A DNA stretch of 64,000 nt. It comes from Anisakis pegreffii. Lineage: Eukaryota > Nematoda > Chromadorea > Rhabditida > Anisakidae. Shown here piece by piece: positions 11,582 to 23,985 of the stretch (position 1 is its first letter; every line of letters begins with the position of its first letter). Position numbers and translations under genes: made by a program. The stretch is taken from contig JAPYMA010000323.1 of NCBI GenBank assembly GCA_035041965.1, positions 1-64,000 on the forward strand, in the 5' to 3' direction. The notes below the pieces were generated by a model. It was not told the DNA's origin. It did no database searches and saw nothing but the letters and a program-made list of their open reading frames with translations.

Positions 11582-14500
11582 TGTATTTTACCCAAGTGAT
11601 TGCGGTCCTCTCGAATGAATCTACAATGAATACGAATCACATCGAATAAAGACACATCGAATGACAACACACAGATCTCGTTTCGTATCAAAAACCACAT
11701 TTATGACATGCATATGTGCCTGATGAACAAACATTCACGTCATCTCGTATGTACGATCGTTCTCGATGCCCAATTACAAATTCGTTTACGATGGAATTGG
11801 TAAGTGACATTATTGTGGCAATTAACGACGTTCGCTTATTGGAGCGATGGTGTGGACCGAACTGCTAAATGGGCGTGAACCAATGCAGTATCAAAACAGA
11901 GATAGCAATTCGCATCAGCGATTATGATGGGAACAGAGCAGAAATGAACAATTGAGGCGATTGAAGCATCGTCGAGCAATTGAAATACCGTATTTTCTGG
12001 GCTATAAGGTGCACTTAAAAGCCCTTAATTTTCTCCAGAAACGACAGTGCGCCTTATAACCCGGAGCGTCTTATACATGGATCAATTCTGGTTACTGATC
12101 TCGAAGTGAATGGTTATTATGAATGCAATTAATAAAGTTTCACTGACTGACTTATCGGACTGTTTTGTTTCCCTTAATGCGCCCTATAGTCCGGTGCGAT
12201 TTATGTAAGAAAAATGTTCGAAAATAGACCATTCACTGACGGTGCGCCTTATAATGCAATGCGCCATGTAGTGCGGAGAATACGGTATATGAGATAATCC
12301 GAAAGAAATTTTATGATGAATCATATGCAAGTGCTAAATTTTGGGGTGTATGAGAAGCTTAAGCAGAGATCCTTCTCAGTTTGAAGATCATGTTGAATCC
12401 AGATATTTTTCCAGAGATTACCTCGCCGAAGTGAGAATATACATAAAATTGAGTGACACTTGAGCATATAAGGCGTGATTAGGGTACGATGGATATTTTG
12501 TTCGTAACATCGAAGATATACGCTTCGAAGCTCATAGAAAACTGTGAGAAACCTCAGCTTTCTGTTTGAAGATCATTGTAAACATTATCAGAGATCATCT
12601 CGCCGAAGTGAGAATATTCATAAAATCCATTACATTCGCGAGTAGTGCTGTTGTGAGTGAGAATATCTCAACATTGAAAAGCCGAAATGAATCAAGTTTT
12701 TTCACTGACATAGAAGACTGATCAAACATTAATTAATTTAGCCTTAATTAACTTTCCCTCCGAGAACGGGAAGGAAAGTTTGCTTGAAACCGAGTGGTGT
12801 ACCAATATCATTACTGTTATGAGCCTGAGCCAGGCTATGATCCGGCTTATACCTATTATCCAACTGTCAGCTTACCACTAGTTTTTTAGTCATCAACGGA
12901 AAGTACCTTTATCATCCAAAAAAAACATCGTCCCGGTCATAATTTACCATTGATAAAAGAATAAACCAATGTTCATCAAGGTGATATCCCTCCCATACTA
13001 ATAGCATTTCGTCACCGACAGATATCCAAGGAGTTTGTCCGATTAGTACCATATCCAGCGGATAGTGAACTTATCTTTGCGCATAAACTTGTTTGCAGTA
13101 AGTTTGCGTTTTCAGATATCCTCCAAACAAAATACCCTCCAAATATTTCCACTCAATTATCTCAACGTTCAACAAATGTGGTTATGGAATACCTCCTTCC
13201 CCTCCCCCTCCTTCCCCATCTGTTATGACAATCAGCTTAACTCCCTGACCAAGACAGTCCCCTTCCCATCAACTTTCACAATATTTTCCGAAACGACTAA
13301 GTTTCATCTACCAGATGGTACATAACATGTCCGTGGACCATTACTCTCGAAAGATCAACTAAAACTTGATGAGCCCTAAAAATTCAACCCTACCAATTCA
13401 CATCTTGCTGGTGAACCAGACAAACCTTCCGTAAATTGCTGGTTCGATTGCATTGATCATACACAAGGAAGTGTTTATTACTTTATCTATGTAATTATCC
13501 GGAACAAAAGATTAAAGAGGATATAACAAGTAGTGTGAAATGACAAAGTGTCGATAAAATAAATGACAAATGCAGTAAAAGAATTATTTGACAGAGGACA
13601 CATCGAAGTAATGCAATCAAACCAAATGCAACAGATGAGATAATACAGCGGCAAACAGAGTTCACAGAGTGAAAATCTTGAGTCGGCAAGACTGAAATCG
13701 GTGTATGACAAGAAGCATCGTACAACAATAAACAACAACAAGCGCTCTGTGGCTTATCTGGCAAGATTTTCGTAGAAATGTTCAGGAAATGAAACAATCA
13801 TAGACATAGAAACGATAGATGAATAACTAAATGATATAATGAGATATAAACAAATGGATATTGGGATTTGAACAGATCAGATCATCAGATCAGATCAACA
13901 GATCAGATCAATTGTGATCGTGAACTGAAGAGAGCAATGACAACAGAATTGTTGAAATTGATCAAGGCGAACACTCATCAAATGATGTTATACGATGACA
14001 GACAGTGATAACGAAAGCGGCGATTGTGCATCATTCAAAACACGATAATACTGAAATGAACAGATAATTAGAAACAGGCCATTTTATGACCTAGCTCAGG
14101 CTCGATAACATCACCAACATTCAATCGTACACCATCCAATCTTGGGCAAAACTCTCCCAATTTCACATGTTATGCGCCAAAAAGACTGATTTCAAACTGA
14201 ACACAAACATTCGATAAAGGCTTGACGATCGCGATCTTCACGATATCTCGCTCAGCCTTAACGACCTAGAGCACCCAATAAGAAATCGGTACATCATCAC
14301 AAGCTCGAGTCCCGCTCGCTAGATAACACATAAAATTTTGCTCGAAACGGAATGATGTACTGATGTCATTAAAATTGAGAAAATCAAGATAAAATTGGGA
14401 TGATAAACGAACGAACAATCGAATGCATTAAAAATTTGCATAGAAATGCGAAGATAAGACAACTGAATAACTGCATGAAGTAACAATTCAATTACAATTC

Positions 14501-15176
14501 ACTGTTATATGACCGTTGCACTACGACCAAACGACCGTGTGATGCAAAGAAACAGTTTGAATTGAATGTTAAAATTTGACCGAATACAAACAATACACAT
14601 TCATAAATATATGTATAGAACGAACAAACATATTCAAAACAATTAACACATCATTAATATTATACTAATTAAGATACAACTAAAAATGCTGGACAAATAT
14701 AGCACCCGGTGTAATGATACATTAAACAAGACTTTCAAAAATAAAAGCAAACAAAGTGCCGATCGCCTCAAGAGGTTGTATGTATAAATATAAAAGGCAT
14801 CATCATAAAGATTCGCACTCACACTATTACTCAGACTCAATTACCTATTCATAAGTTACTGAAACAACAACACAACGTATCGATCAACTACAAATGGAAT
14901 AATAATCATTCGATTCAGAACATTTAACACGAAGACAAATATTAAATGAGAATGAAAAAACTCATAGCAGAATTAATGAATGCATACAGACAGCAGATGT
15001 GTGATTGAAACACAGACAATGAAAAAGAAATATAATAAAACGATCGAGTTCAATCAATCAAACAATCAATCAAAGAATAAATAAACGATTTTATAATAGG
15101 CATGAACTGCGTGAAATGAACGAAATACAACAAAATACGTACTAATTATCTATGTAAGAATGATTTCGACTTGTGG
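11582..15176. other. Gene-free region between etr-1 and FARSB
   Basis: I find no supported gene in these 3.6 kb. The stretch contains a TIR element (11986-12287), a diverged direct duplication (about 12345-12440 and 12535-12625, sharing TCGCCGAAGTGAGAATAT), GATCA-rich simple sequence at 13868-13915, and short AGGCTCAGGCT-type hexamer islands near 12820 and 14095. The remainder is AT-rich. Part of the left side should be the FARSB promoter. Confidence 0.6.
11986..12287. mobile_element. TIR element (MITE), pogo/Tc1-mariner style, TA-flanked
   Basis: About 300 bp bounded by inverted ends TACCGTATTTTC (left) and GAATACGGTA (right), with TA at both edges. The interior repeats GCGCCTTATA and related GTGCGCC motifs in both orientations (12050, 12178, 12240). 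Short elements with this GCGCCTTATAATCCGG-type interior are common non-autonomous DNA transposons in animals. No transposase frame is present. Confidence 0.75.
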
Positions 15177-16666
15177 TTAATTGGTTAAAGAAGTTGTGCG
15201 ATTGGTTTGCATATCATTTGCTGTTGATGCTGCGCTTGGGTACGAGTATGGCTTCGCATCTTTGCCACGTTTCAGCTGCACCTTCAAACGTTTCGATCCG
15301 ATTTGAAAACCATTCAGCGCCGATATCGCGTTCTTGGCCGATATCGCATTGTCATAACTCACGAAACCTTAACCAAGTTCACTGATTACCAAGCCAACTA
15401 CCGTCATCGATAAGTGATATATATTACCACCTTTCACCACGAAAATTCCATACCCACTAGGATATAAACCAAACAACGATGTCTTGCATTGAAGCATATA
15501 AATGAATGATAAAAATCACACAAATTAAAGCCACTAACCAAAACATTTGCTCAGATTGGTTTGCTTGTCAATAAAGACCTTCGCTGAGAGAATGTTTCCG
15601 AACGGTGAGAATGTCGTTATCAGATCAGAGTCAGTGAAGTCTTGTGGTAGATGATAGATGAACAGATTGCATCCGTCGGGTCCTTTCGACTGATTGCTAG
15701 CCGTCAGTGGTTTTATCGAATTATTATTCAGCGAGATCGATGACGATGGGGTTGTGATGGACGGCGTGACCGCATTCGTGTTCAATAGTAACTGCGATGG
15801 CACTTGTCCGTTCATCGCTCCGTTAGTCAGTTGTGGAAATGAAGCTGAATACAACAAACAATTATACACCAACCCGGCAATAAACAACACTACAATCATC
15901 ACACATTGTTTCCGTGCACATTATTTTAGCCAATTTGCACGGAAACGCGAGCATTGAGGCCAGCAACGTTACAAATGTTTGATAGCCTGGCCAGTCCAGG
16001 TAATCCAGGTATAATCATCACACAAACACTCATCAAATCATCAAATCACCAACCAGCATACTGCTGCAAATAAGCCTGTTGTAATGCTTCCAAGTTCGTC
16101 TGTGCTCCACCACTTGCACCAGTCAACTGTATCAAATTATTGCCCCCGTTTGCCAGCATAAAATTCTGTTTTGAATCTGTTGGCGACGCACCTATCAAAA
16201 TCGAATTTTATTCACTTTACTTTCATATTAGTAACTGACAATAATAATTGTAACAGTAACAATAATAATAAACAACAGTAATTAATAATAATAACATAAT
16301 TTACATACCCTGCATAAATGATGCAGTTGAAAGCGTTGGTGACTCATTATTAGACGTGTTAAAGTTAATAGGAATTGTGCTCGGATGCGATTGTGTAAAA
16401 TAATTCGCTGATAAATCTGAAATACTTAAGCACTGTATTATATTAATAACCATAATACTACCAGTAATAACAATAACAATAAAAATAACGAAAACAAGAG
16501 AACGCACCTGCAGTAGACTGATGTATCGGAACATTGTTACCGAGTTGCTGTTGCTGGAATAACTCGAGAATTCGCTGATTGTGTTGCAGTTGTAATAAGT
16601 GCTGCTGTTGCTGTTGCAGAACGTTTGCTTAAGATCGTTTCGTTTATGATCACAACAATAACAACA

Positions 16667-16705
<39 letters not shown>

Positions 16706-19700
16706 TCATTACTCAAAACGTAAAACAGCAACCGAAGATAGCAAAAGAGAGGACACATAACGATAGATCAAAGTTAGGTGGCTCTATAATAATTACTGCA
16801 GCGAAACTCATCAAAACACATCGTAACAGTCACCCGCCTGCTGCCTCATGCAATAGCAATCAAAATTTTAGCGATAGAAAATTACAAAATTACATTTTTC
16901 GAACATTTATTCAAACATATATGATAAACACTGATCTCGTTCTACTCAAAATAATACATATATTTCCTCATTTGTGATGAAGAAAACTGGTATACCATCG
17001 TATTTTTGCCTTTTTCAGTACCTGACCTGTACCCATAGAGGATAAAAGCAACGAGATCCAACACCGAACACTCATGCTCGAGTATTAAGTGTATTGAACC
17101 AGTTGGTGCGGGTAATAAGACGAAACTAGTGTTGTTAATCGCAAGATTTTTCTCGGTGGTTACCGACCGAGAGCCCTGTCGGTGATTACCGCAACTTGGT
17201 ATTCACCGACCGCATAATTCTGAGCATCGGTCGGTTGCCGATCGGTTGCAACCGCGGGGTGATTTGCCACCGTTACCGACCGAGCAAGCCTTATCGGTTG
17301 CGGTCGGTAATCATCCTAACCCGGTATTCAGCGACGGTCGGGGACCACCGCAAAACCGTCGGTGATTACCGACCCAACACTAGATGAAACAAGAGAAACA
17401 ATAGCACAGTGACAAACTTTAAACAACAACAAAAAAGAAAATCAACTGCATTAATTCAGTCCCAATCTAAGCTTAACAATAAGCAAGAGCTTAGATTAGA
17501 CTGAATTGTAGGCCAGCATCAAGTGTATAAGCCTGAGCCTGATGCTGATTCTCACTTAAGAAGAAAACAATAAATTGCATAGGCAAAAACTTGCTTTCTA
17601 TGCTTATCACAAGTAAAGTGACATCTGTGAAACATTCAAGCGAATGTATCAATCTCTACTGTACTCATTTCATTGTCTCTTCAGTGCATTTTTGTCATGA
17701 TAAGTTTATTTCTGCTTTGTGGACAGTGACTTCTTATTGTTGACGTGTGTTCTTACTTGCTTTTTTTATCTAACAGTTACCTATTTTAGGCACACAGCAA
17801 AAATCAGTTGTTGATAATAACTGATTAAGACAATCATCGTAATTCTTGCTCTTTGATTAGGTTGGATAGCATCAACCACATGACGACGATAATAGCAGCA
17901 ACAGCAGCAGTAGCACTAACACTGATACGTGATACGAATCGACAACATAATCATGCAATTAAGACGAAGGCGAATAGAGAGAAACAATTAACTGAAAAAA
18001 AAAGAGATTATTATAACGGGATAAGGAGAGCTGACAGCATGCTTGAGAAGGAAGGGAAATTCAGAAAGATAATAATGATTAGTGAATAGATGGCATATGA
18101 GATGCATTTGTTGATTGGATTAATACCTGATTGAGATGTATTTTCGGTAGACGATATCAAGCTTGATGGTGCATGGAGCGTGAATAAATTATTAGTGTTT
18201 GTTGATGTTGTTGTCATGGACGATGATGGGTGCGTAGTAATTGCGGTATTTAGTGCTGCGGTTTGATTGGAACAACTTGTTGAACATAATGACAACTTGT
18301 TGCCGTTTTCAGTTAAATGCAATAAACCGGCTAGTACTAAAGCGATTAAACCATTGTTAGTTCTGCTTCGCCAGCATTCATCATGATCAATCACTATTTT
18401 GATCAGTACTATTCAATGATCATGAACAAAAGATGCAAGATTATGGATATTTGCTTCTCATACATATTTGCTTTCAATTACAACAATAAACGATTATGAT
18501 TCAGGCAGAAGGAATTGATCACACTGCATCGATCACTCAATTGATCACAGATGGATATGTGAATCAACTGACAGACTCAATATAGACTAATACATCATTG
18601 GTAACGATAATGATGACAATAATGCAAAACAGAACAATTTAGAGCAATTTATAAAATTCACCTAACCATAATAATACACACATTATTTCTGAACATCACA
18701 AAGATGGCTAGGTAAACGTTGCATCGGGTATCTGCGAGCAATTACGAGCTCTTAGGGGCCCACTCTCTCGCAGAGTTTCGAAGGCCCCTAACTGTAATTG
18801 TAAGCCCGCGATTCCACCCCAACCCAACTCTAGACAGATGAACAGATGGAATCGGCAACGAGATCAGATCAAAATCGAACAACAGACGAAACCAACCAAA
18901 GTCAGATATTTATTAGAGCATTCAACAAACTAATCCAACAATAAGTGCAATATGATTCTATTCAGTGCTGAATGAAAGGTACTCGAAACTAGACCAGACT
19001 CAAATTCTAAACGACGATATCGATGGTTTTCGACGCGGAGATCGCATCGCTGATGCTTTATCAATCGCATCAAGAATCAGTAACACACTGATCTGATCAC
19101 TGATCAGTTTACCATTAAACAGTTCTCATCTCAAATCACATCTACAAATCAAAAACAAATCAAATCAATTGATCAACAAACCATTTCCGAGCAGACTGAG
19201 AACATTCGGTTGACCACTCGACTGCAGTAATGTTGCCAATGCATTCAACTGTGTTCCTAATGTTGTGTTCGGCGCTGCTAACGATGCGTTTTGTGCGTTT
19301 TGGAGCAACTGGCAACAATAATCCTTTATAGCAATAATCATATTTATAATAAGTCAAACAGATCATAAATATTACAAGGACGTCGTCGATTTGTCTACTA
19401 GGCGAACGAGACTCCCAAACGAAAATCAACCAACCTATGGGGACAGATCAGATGATGATGGTAATAAAAAAATGCTAAAATTCAAGAAAACATTAGTCAG
19501 CCACATATAGGATTTGTTCAGGAGATGGACGGAAAATGTCCTCCCTTCCCTCCCCCCGCTGAAAAAATAACTGAATTTTGAGGTGGATGATTTTTCAGCA
19601 CCTTCTCCACCCCCTCCCCATCCTTTTTCCCATTTCCTTCTCCCTCCCCTTTTTCCCATTTTTTAAAACCGACAGGGGGCAGCCTATGGCCGCGCTACAT

Positions 19701-22700
19701 GGCCGAGGGTGAGTGCATACCCATACATATCGATGATAGTGATAATAACCTGTTGAATAGAAGCAGCAATGTTAGTAGTATTTTGTACAGTTGGTGATGT
19801 AGACGATGGTACAGTGATACTCTTTTTCGCTTCTTTTTCCTTCTGTGTGTCAGCAAATTTGACGACAATCGGTGTGGAACAACCCTGTAAAGGATACATC
19901 TGATGAATATGGATACGAATTCACTGCGATCACAAATACATCTGAAAGGAAAAAAGAAGACAAAAATGAAAAGAATGAAGAAGCATTAAACTAAATGAAT
20001 GAATAATAATCGACAGTCACATTCACATTCGAAAACGACAAACTGATTACGATCATGATGAGGATTGATAATCAATGATAATAAGCAACATAACGAGTGG
20101 ATGCAGTGGGGTGATAACGACAAAAGCGATTTCATAACGCATCAAAATACGCTAACGATTAATTCATTGATTCCTCATCATATCCTCATTTCATTTTCTG
20201 GCGCTACACCCTACGGATCCAAGGAGCAATCGCCCTCCGGCTCGGAATCTACTACCTCATAACCACAAATGTGGCCGCCCTTCATAAACATCTGATCTGG
20301 AAATCAGTTATGCCAAATGGTGGTGATCTGAATACAGCCACCAGAAGTTGAGTAGTTGAGCAGAGGGCGATTCTATGCTATTGGTAGCAGTATTTGGATG
20401 TGGTCAAGTCATATATAGGGTATGTTGTTGATATGTACTGTACAAACCTCCATAGTTAACGATTGATGCATTTGTCTGATTGCTTGTTGCGCATAAGAAC
20501 GATTTGAAAACGTCACAAACGCACAGCCTGGAACAAAACGAACAACAGTACACTACAGTACTCTAGCACGGCAATACGCACGGTATTGCTGCAGTAGTAC
20601 AGTATCACGATACAACACACTACAGTACATTCACATCGAGTTTCGGTTGGTGTGCTCGTTGTTGTGGCCGTTCTATCGCCTTCTGATTGACGGAAATCAT
20701 CTAACGTTTACATCTAACGATCACTTTAACATAAATCCGATTGAACTGAGTGAGTTCAAGGAAAGAAGAAATTCATTGAGATTGATACGTAGTAATAGTA
20801 GTAAGTATTGCACAGACTGTGTTATTTTCAGCTAGGACTCGCTACGAGTCAATTCAAATCAAATTGAATTGATCTGAGTGATCGCTGATACAAACTGCTC
20901 AAGTCTTTTTGCGGTTGCATCACCTTCGAACTAACCGCAGCGTTCACGAACGAACAGAATTAAATACCATCGAAGCACACCCAACTAATTAACTCATCAA
21001 TGCATTTCTTACAAATACATACATACATACATAAAAACATACGTGGACAACAGAAGGAAATCAATATGAAATGAATCGAGTTGACTTGAGTTGAGTTCAA
21101 AAATGAAACAAAGGAGCAACGAATACAACAAAGATGCAAATGATTAGTTTCTTCATATCGCAGCAACCAACTCTCGGTGCAATGCCAATATTACACACAT
21201 TCATTTTCAATGAATATACAACACTGAACTGTCAACACATACGCGCACACAAATCCCGATGCGGGAAAGGAAAGTAAGTAATGAAAATAAAATTTGAAAC
21301 AAACGAAGCATTTTCAAGTTTATTTAATCGACTAGCAAAGAGGAGTAGTGATAAAATAAGCATGCAGTGATACGTATTAAAATCGACTTGATATTTTACG
21401 ATCTCATTTGGATTGGTCATCTCAATCAACTGAACACAAAATGCAATAAAACAAAATTTGGACTGGTCTGACAGCAAAATAACTGATATAATATTCGTAT
21501 TGATCTTTATTAAAGACTATGAATAATTCAGGATAAGACATTTAAAAACGCAAATAATATCAATGAATCTATCTGAAAACATCTAGTGATTCGAATAAGT
21601 TACTATAAAATTACTAAAAGTACTAAAAATTACTATAAATTTGTTAGGTATATCAAATAATCATCTCTTTGCGAGAGTATTTGTTGATAATTTAACTTCA
21701 CCATCAACTGCACTAAATATTCTAATTCACCAATGCTAACTTAATTGTGTCATATCAAATTTGCTGATGAAACAGCAGTTGATATACGAGAATTTTTCTA
21801 ATGATACTTCAAAGATATCGCAAAATTCAACGACGAAACCGAGTTGCATTATAAGAATCATCAAAACTTTTTTACTTTCCTCAAATACGAAACAAATGAA
21901 GAGAAATAAAAAACAAAACTTATATAATAGACTTATATCGATAATCTATATTGATAATATATACAAAATAGAAACAAAATAATAATCTATAATATCGATA
22001 ATCTAATCGAAGATTTATAATAATTAATAATGACGAACGACAATAACGATTATTAAACAAACGAACATGATACAAAGAAAATACTACATTAAATCAATCT
22101 AAACCCGAACTAAAACTTATAAATTGCTACTAACCTCTACTTTTGCCGTCCGCATCCTTCAGCACGGTACAATCCTCGATATGTCCGAATTGCTCGAACA
22201 TTTCTTTGACATCGTCTTCGCTCAACCGCTTATTTATCATTCCAACGAACAACTTCCTTTCTTAAATTGTATTAATAATTTTATACGGTGAAATAGGCAA
22301 ACAATTGAGATGAACAAGACTAATAAGAGAACACAAACCATTTCTATTCTCGCAATCGGCAGGTTTCATTTGAACAGGATGATGCATTTGTGGTAATATA
22401 CGAATATTATGTAGGGCAGCTTGTGCTGAGATGGCATCAACACGACGGTAGAACGTTACAAAGCAACATCCTTCAAAATATCACCGGTATTAAATCCAAA
22501 TTTCAATTTTTTAAATTCAATATAACGTTCAAATTAGATGAAAAATAACCGACCTCGACTCACTTGCGTGGTTTTATCACGTAAAACGTTCAACTGATAA
22601 ACTGATCCGAACTGTTCGAACAGCTCACGACATTCTTTTTCACCCCACGATCGTGGTACCTATTAATTACAAATAACCGGTGAACTTATTGCTAACCGAT

Positions 22701-23024
22701 ATGAAATCCTACCAAAAATAACTTCCTTTCTTCAGTTCTATTAATAATTTTATACGGCGTAACGAGTGAATAATTGAGATGAATATGACTAATGATGGAA
22801 CACAAAGCATTTCTATTCTCGTAATCAGCAGGTCTCAAACAGTGATATTCATTTCTTGATAATAGAAAACAATAATAAGCAATACATGCGTAATAATACT
22901 ATACAAATAAATGATCACATCAATAATAAAAACTACTCACCTGTCCCACAAACATTTTGATCGTGTCTGGGTCTGGCTCTCTAGTTGTGGATGCATTTGT
23001 TTGGGCTGGCGGATCTGCGCTCAT
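15177..23024 (-). CDS. etr-1: CELF/Bruno-family RNA-binding protein, ETR-1-like, three RRMs
   Basis: Minus-strand exons: 23024-22941, 22659-22554, 22470-22339, 22260-22135, 20527-20448, 19884-19750, 19308-19182, (cassette 18336-18127), 16627-16508, 16416-16309, 16191-16054, 15844-15539 and 15367-15177. They give 550 aa, or 620 with the cassette. RRM1 (about 22-105) has KMFVGQ and RGCCFVTF. RRM2 (about 113-190) has KLFVGM and RGCAFVTF, followed by [12 protein letters not shown]. The linker is rich in Gln, Asn, Ser and Thr. RRM3 (about 444-522) has [20 protein letters not shown] and the CELF signature [19 protein letters not shown] proteins bind GU-rich RNA and control splicing, translation and decay; C. 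elegans etr-1 acts in muscle. Introns interrupt all three RNP1 motifs at the same Gly, phase 1. Exons 7-11 end in phase 1, so skipping any of exons 8-11 keeps frame. Four acceptors are AAG. The ENRNERKLF linker is nematode-like as I recall it. Confidence 0.94.
15906..16012 (+). repeat. Interspersed repeat fragment in etr-1 intron
   Basis: The piece runs from a GCACATTATTTTAGCC block to GGCCAGTCCAGGTAATCCAGG, in the intron between exons 10 and 11. Internally it is rearranged: the TTTACGCCAACCCGC part is missing. Confidence 0.8.
16667..16704. repeat. (TAA)n microsatellite in etr-1 intron
   Basis: About twelve uninterrupted TAA units. They lie just upstream (in gene orientation) of the exon 8 acceptor at 16628. 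Confidence 0.95.
17127..17382. mobile_element. hAT-type MITE with 8-bp target duplication
   Basis: The ends are TAGTGTTG and CAACACTA, perfect 8-base inverted repeats. Flanks GACGAAAC (17119-17126) and GATGAAAC (17383-17390) match at 7 of 8 bases, which fits the 8-bp duplication made by hAT transposases. The interior is GC-richer than its surroundings and packed with CCGACCG/CGGTCGG motifs in both orientations. The 63-residue open frame on its plus strand is a by-product. It sits in an etr-1 intron. Confidence 0.85.
17455..17505. repeat. Short inverted repeat (hairpin)
   Basis: TTCAGTCCCAATCTAAGCTT is followed after about ten bases by AGAGCTTAGATTAGACTGAA, giving a stem of roughly 20 bp. It lies inside an etr-1 intron. 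It could be a small foldback transposon remnant. Confidence 0.7.
18127..18336 (-). CDS. etr-1: Probable cassette exon of etr-1 (low-complexity linker)
   Basis: An open stretch of 210 nt with a good donor (TCAG|GTATTAAT) and a CGCTTTAG acceptor; an alternative acceptor 6 nt downstream also keeps frame. It enters and leaves in phase 1, the phase of the neighbouring exons, so it can be included or skipped without a frameshift. It would add 70 residues rich in Ser, Thr and Asn (for example [13 protein letters not shown]) to the RRM2-RRM3 linker. The composition fits that linker, but no family-specific motif proves that it is used. Confidence 0.55.
18745..18818. repeat. Imperfect inverted repeat with GGGGCC/GGCCCC arms
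   Basis: GCAATTAC then TAGGGGCC on the left is matched by GGCCCCTA then GTAATTG on the right, around a spacer of about 22 bases. It lies in the etr-1 intron between exon 7 and the cassette exon. It resembles a small foldback element. Confidence 0.6.
22712..22840 (-). pseudogene. Duplicated etr-1 exon 3 / intron 3 / exon 4 junction, decayed
   Basis: These bases, inside etr-1 intron 1, match 22245-22375 in the same order: the start of exon 4 (ACTTCCTTTCTT on the plus strand), all of intron 3, and the last 25-30 bases of exon 3. In the copy the exon 3 donor is destroyed: minus-strand AAATG|GTTTGTG has become AAATGCTTTGTG. The fragment is therefore a non-functional local duplication, not an extra exon. 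Confidence 0.8.
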
Positions 23025-23769
23025 TTTTGGACTATCAGAGTCCGGTTTCATTTAAACCGGATTTACGAAAATATGAATATATCTATAACAGTTTTACTAT
23101 TAGAGGATTTCGTAAAGAATGAGTTGATATTCAGTCGAGTTGATTACGCTGAAATTTACACGCGTTCAACGCGTTCAACAGAGCATATTGTTGACGATAC
23201 CATGCTCAACGAACAAATTCATCAACAACTCAAATATCATGTGCATGCGTTTCGTTGAAGATCAATTATGCATGTCTCCTTCAACCATACACAACAACAA
23301 AAAAGAAAGCGCATCAACCATGACTGCATCAACAAAACACCACAGCGTTATGAACAAATTCTTAAAGTTTATCACGGTAAATGTAAAAAACTCAATTTGG
23401 ACAAGTCTGGTACTAAATCTATGCAAAAAAGAGTTGCCTTGACCCTAGCTTTAAGCTTCTGCTTAATTTCACGCTTTACAATAGATTTCATTAAGCGATC
23501 AAACAAGCAGACATCACACAAATTGTGGCGAAAAGAGCGAATTCTTTTCCCGGCTCCGAGGCGACCAGCAAAAGGCGGAGCTATGCACGAAGAGCCAATG
23601 ACTCGCTCGTGATGAACATTCAACGTTACACTACAAATTTCACAGTTATTTCCATCAGCGATTCTTCAGATATAAATCATCGTGAAACTGTGATTAATAT
23701 TGCAAATTTATTATTCTTACGTGTCTGATGATAAATTTGCATTAGTGCACAAATTTATTGTTACAATTA

Positions 23770-23985
23770 TCTTATTGTCTATTACGGTGGTCTTCATTCT
23801 TGGGTGCTTCATTACCCCTTCGATGGTCTAGTAGGCCGTCATTATCCTCTCTCGCGCTGCAATAATTTACTGCCTCCTCGGATAACGTCACAACTAATTT
23901 CCTGATCCCCTCCATTACCCCTGACACCCCCGAATTACTCAAAGATGGGTAATTTTCCCCCTATGGGATCCCATGGTCTATTGAT
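23770..23985 (+). repeat. GC-rich interspersed element, copy 1
   Basis: Begins near TTGGGTGCTTCATTACCCCTT and continues through GGTCTAGTAGGCCGTC, CCATTACCCCTGACACCCCC and GGGTAATTTTCCCCC. It is the same family as 27800-28000 (inverse) and 40880-40955. Confidence 0.75.

Noticed and set aside
17196..17387. 63-codon frame in the CGGTCGG-rich segment
   Set aside because: It lies wholly inside the hAT MITE and reflects its repeated words.
22554..22564. CAA|GTGAGT as the end of etr-1 exon 2
   Set aside because: It looks like a good donor, but joining there breaks the frame in exon 3. The GAG|GTCGGT donor ten bases later gives the conserved SRGCCFVTF.
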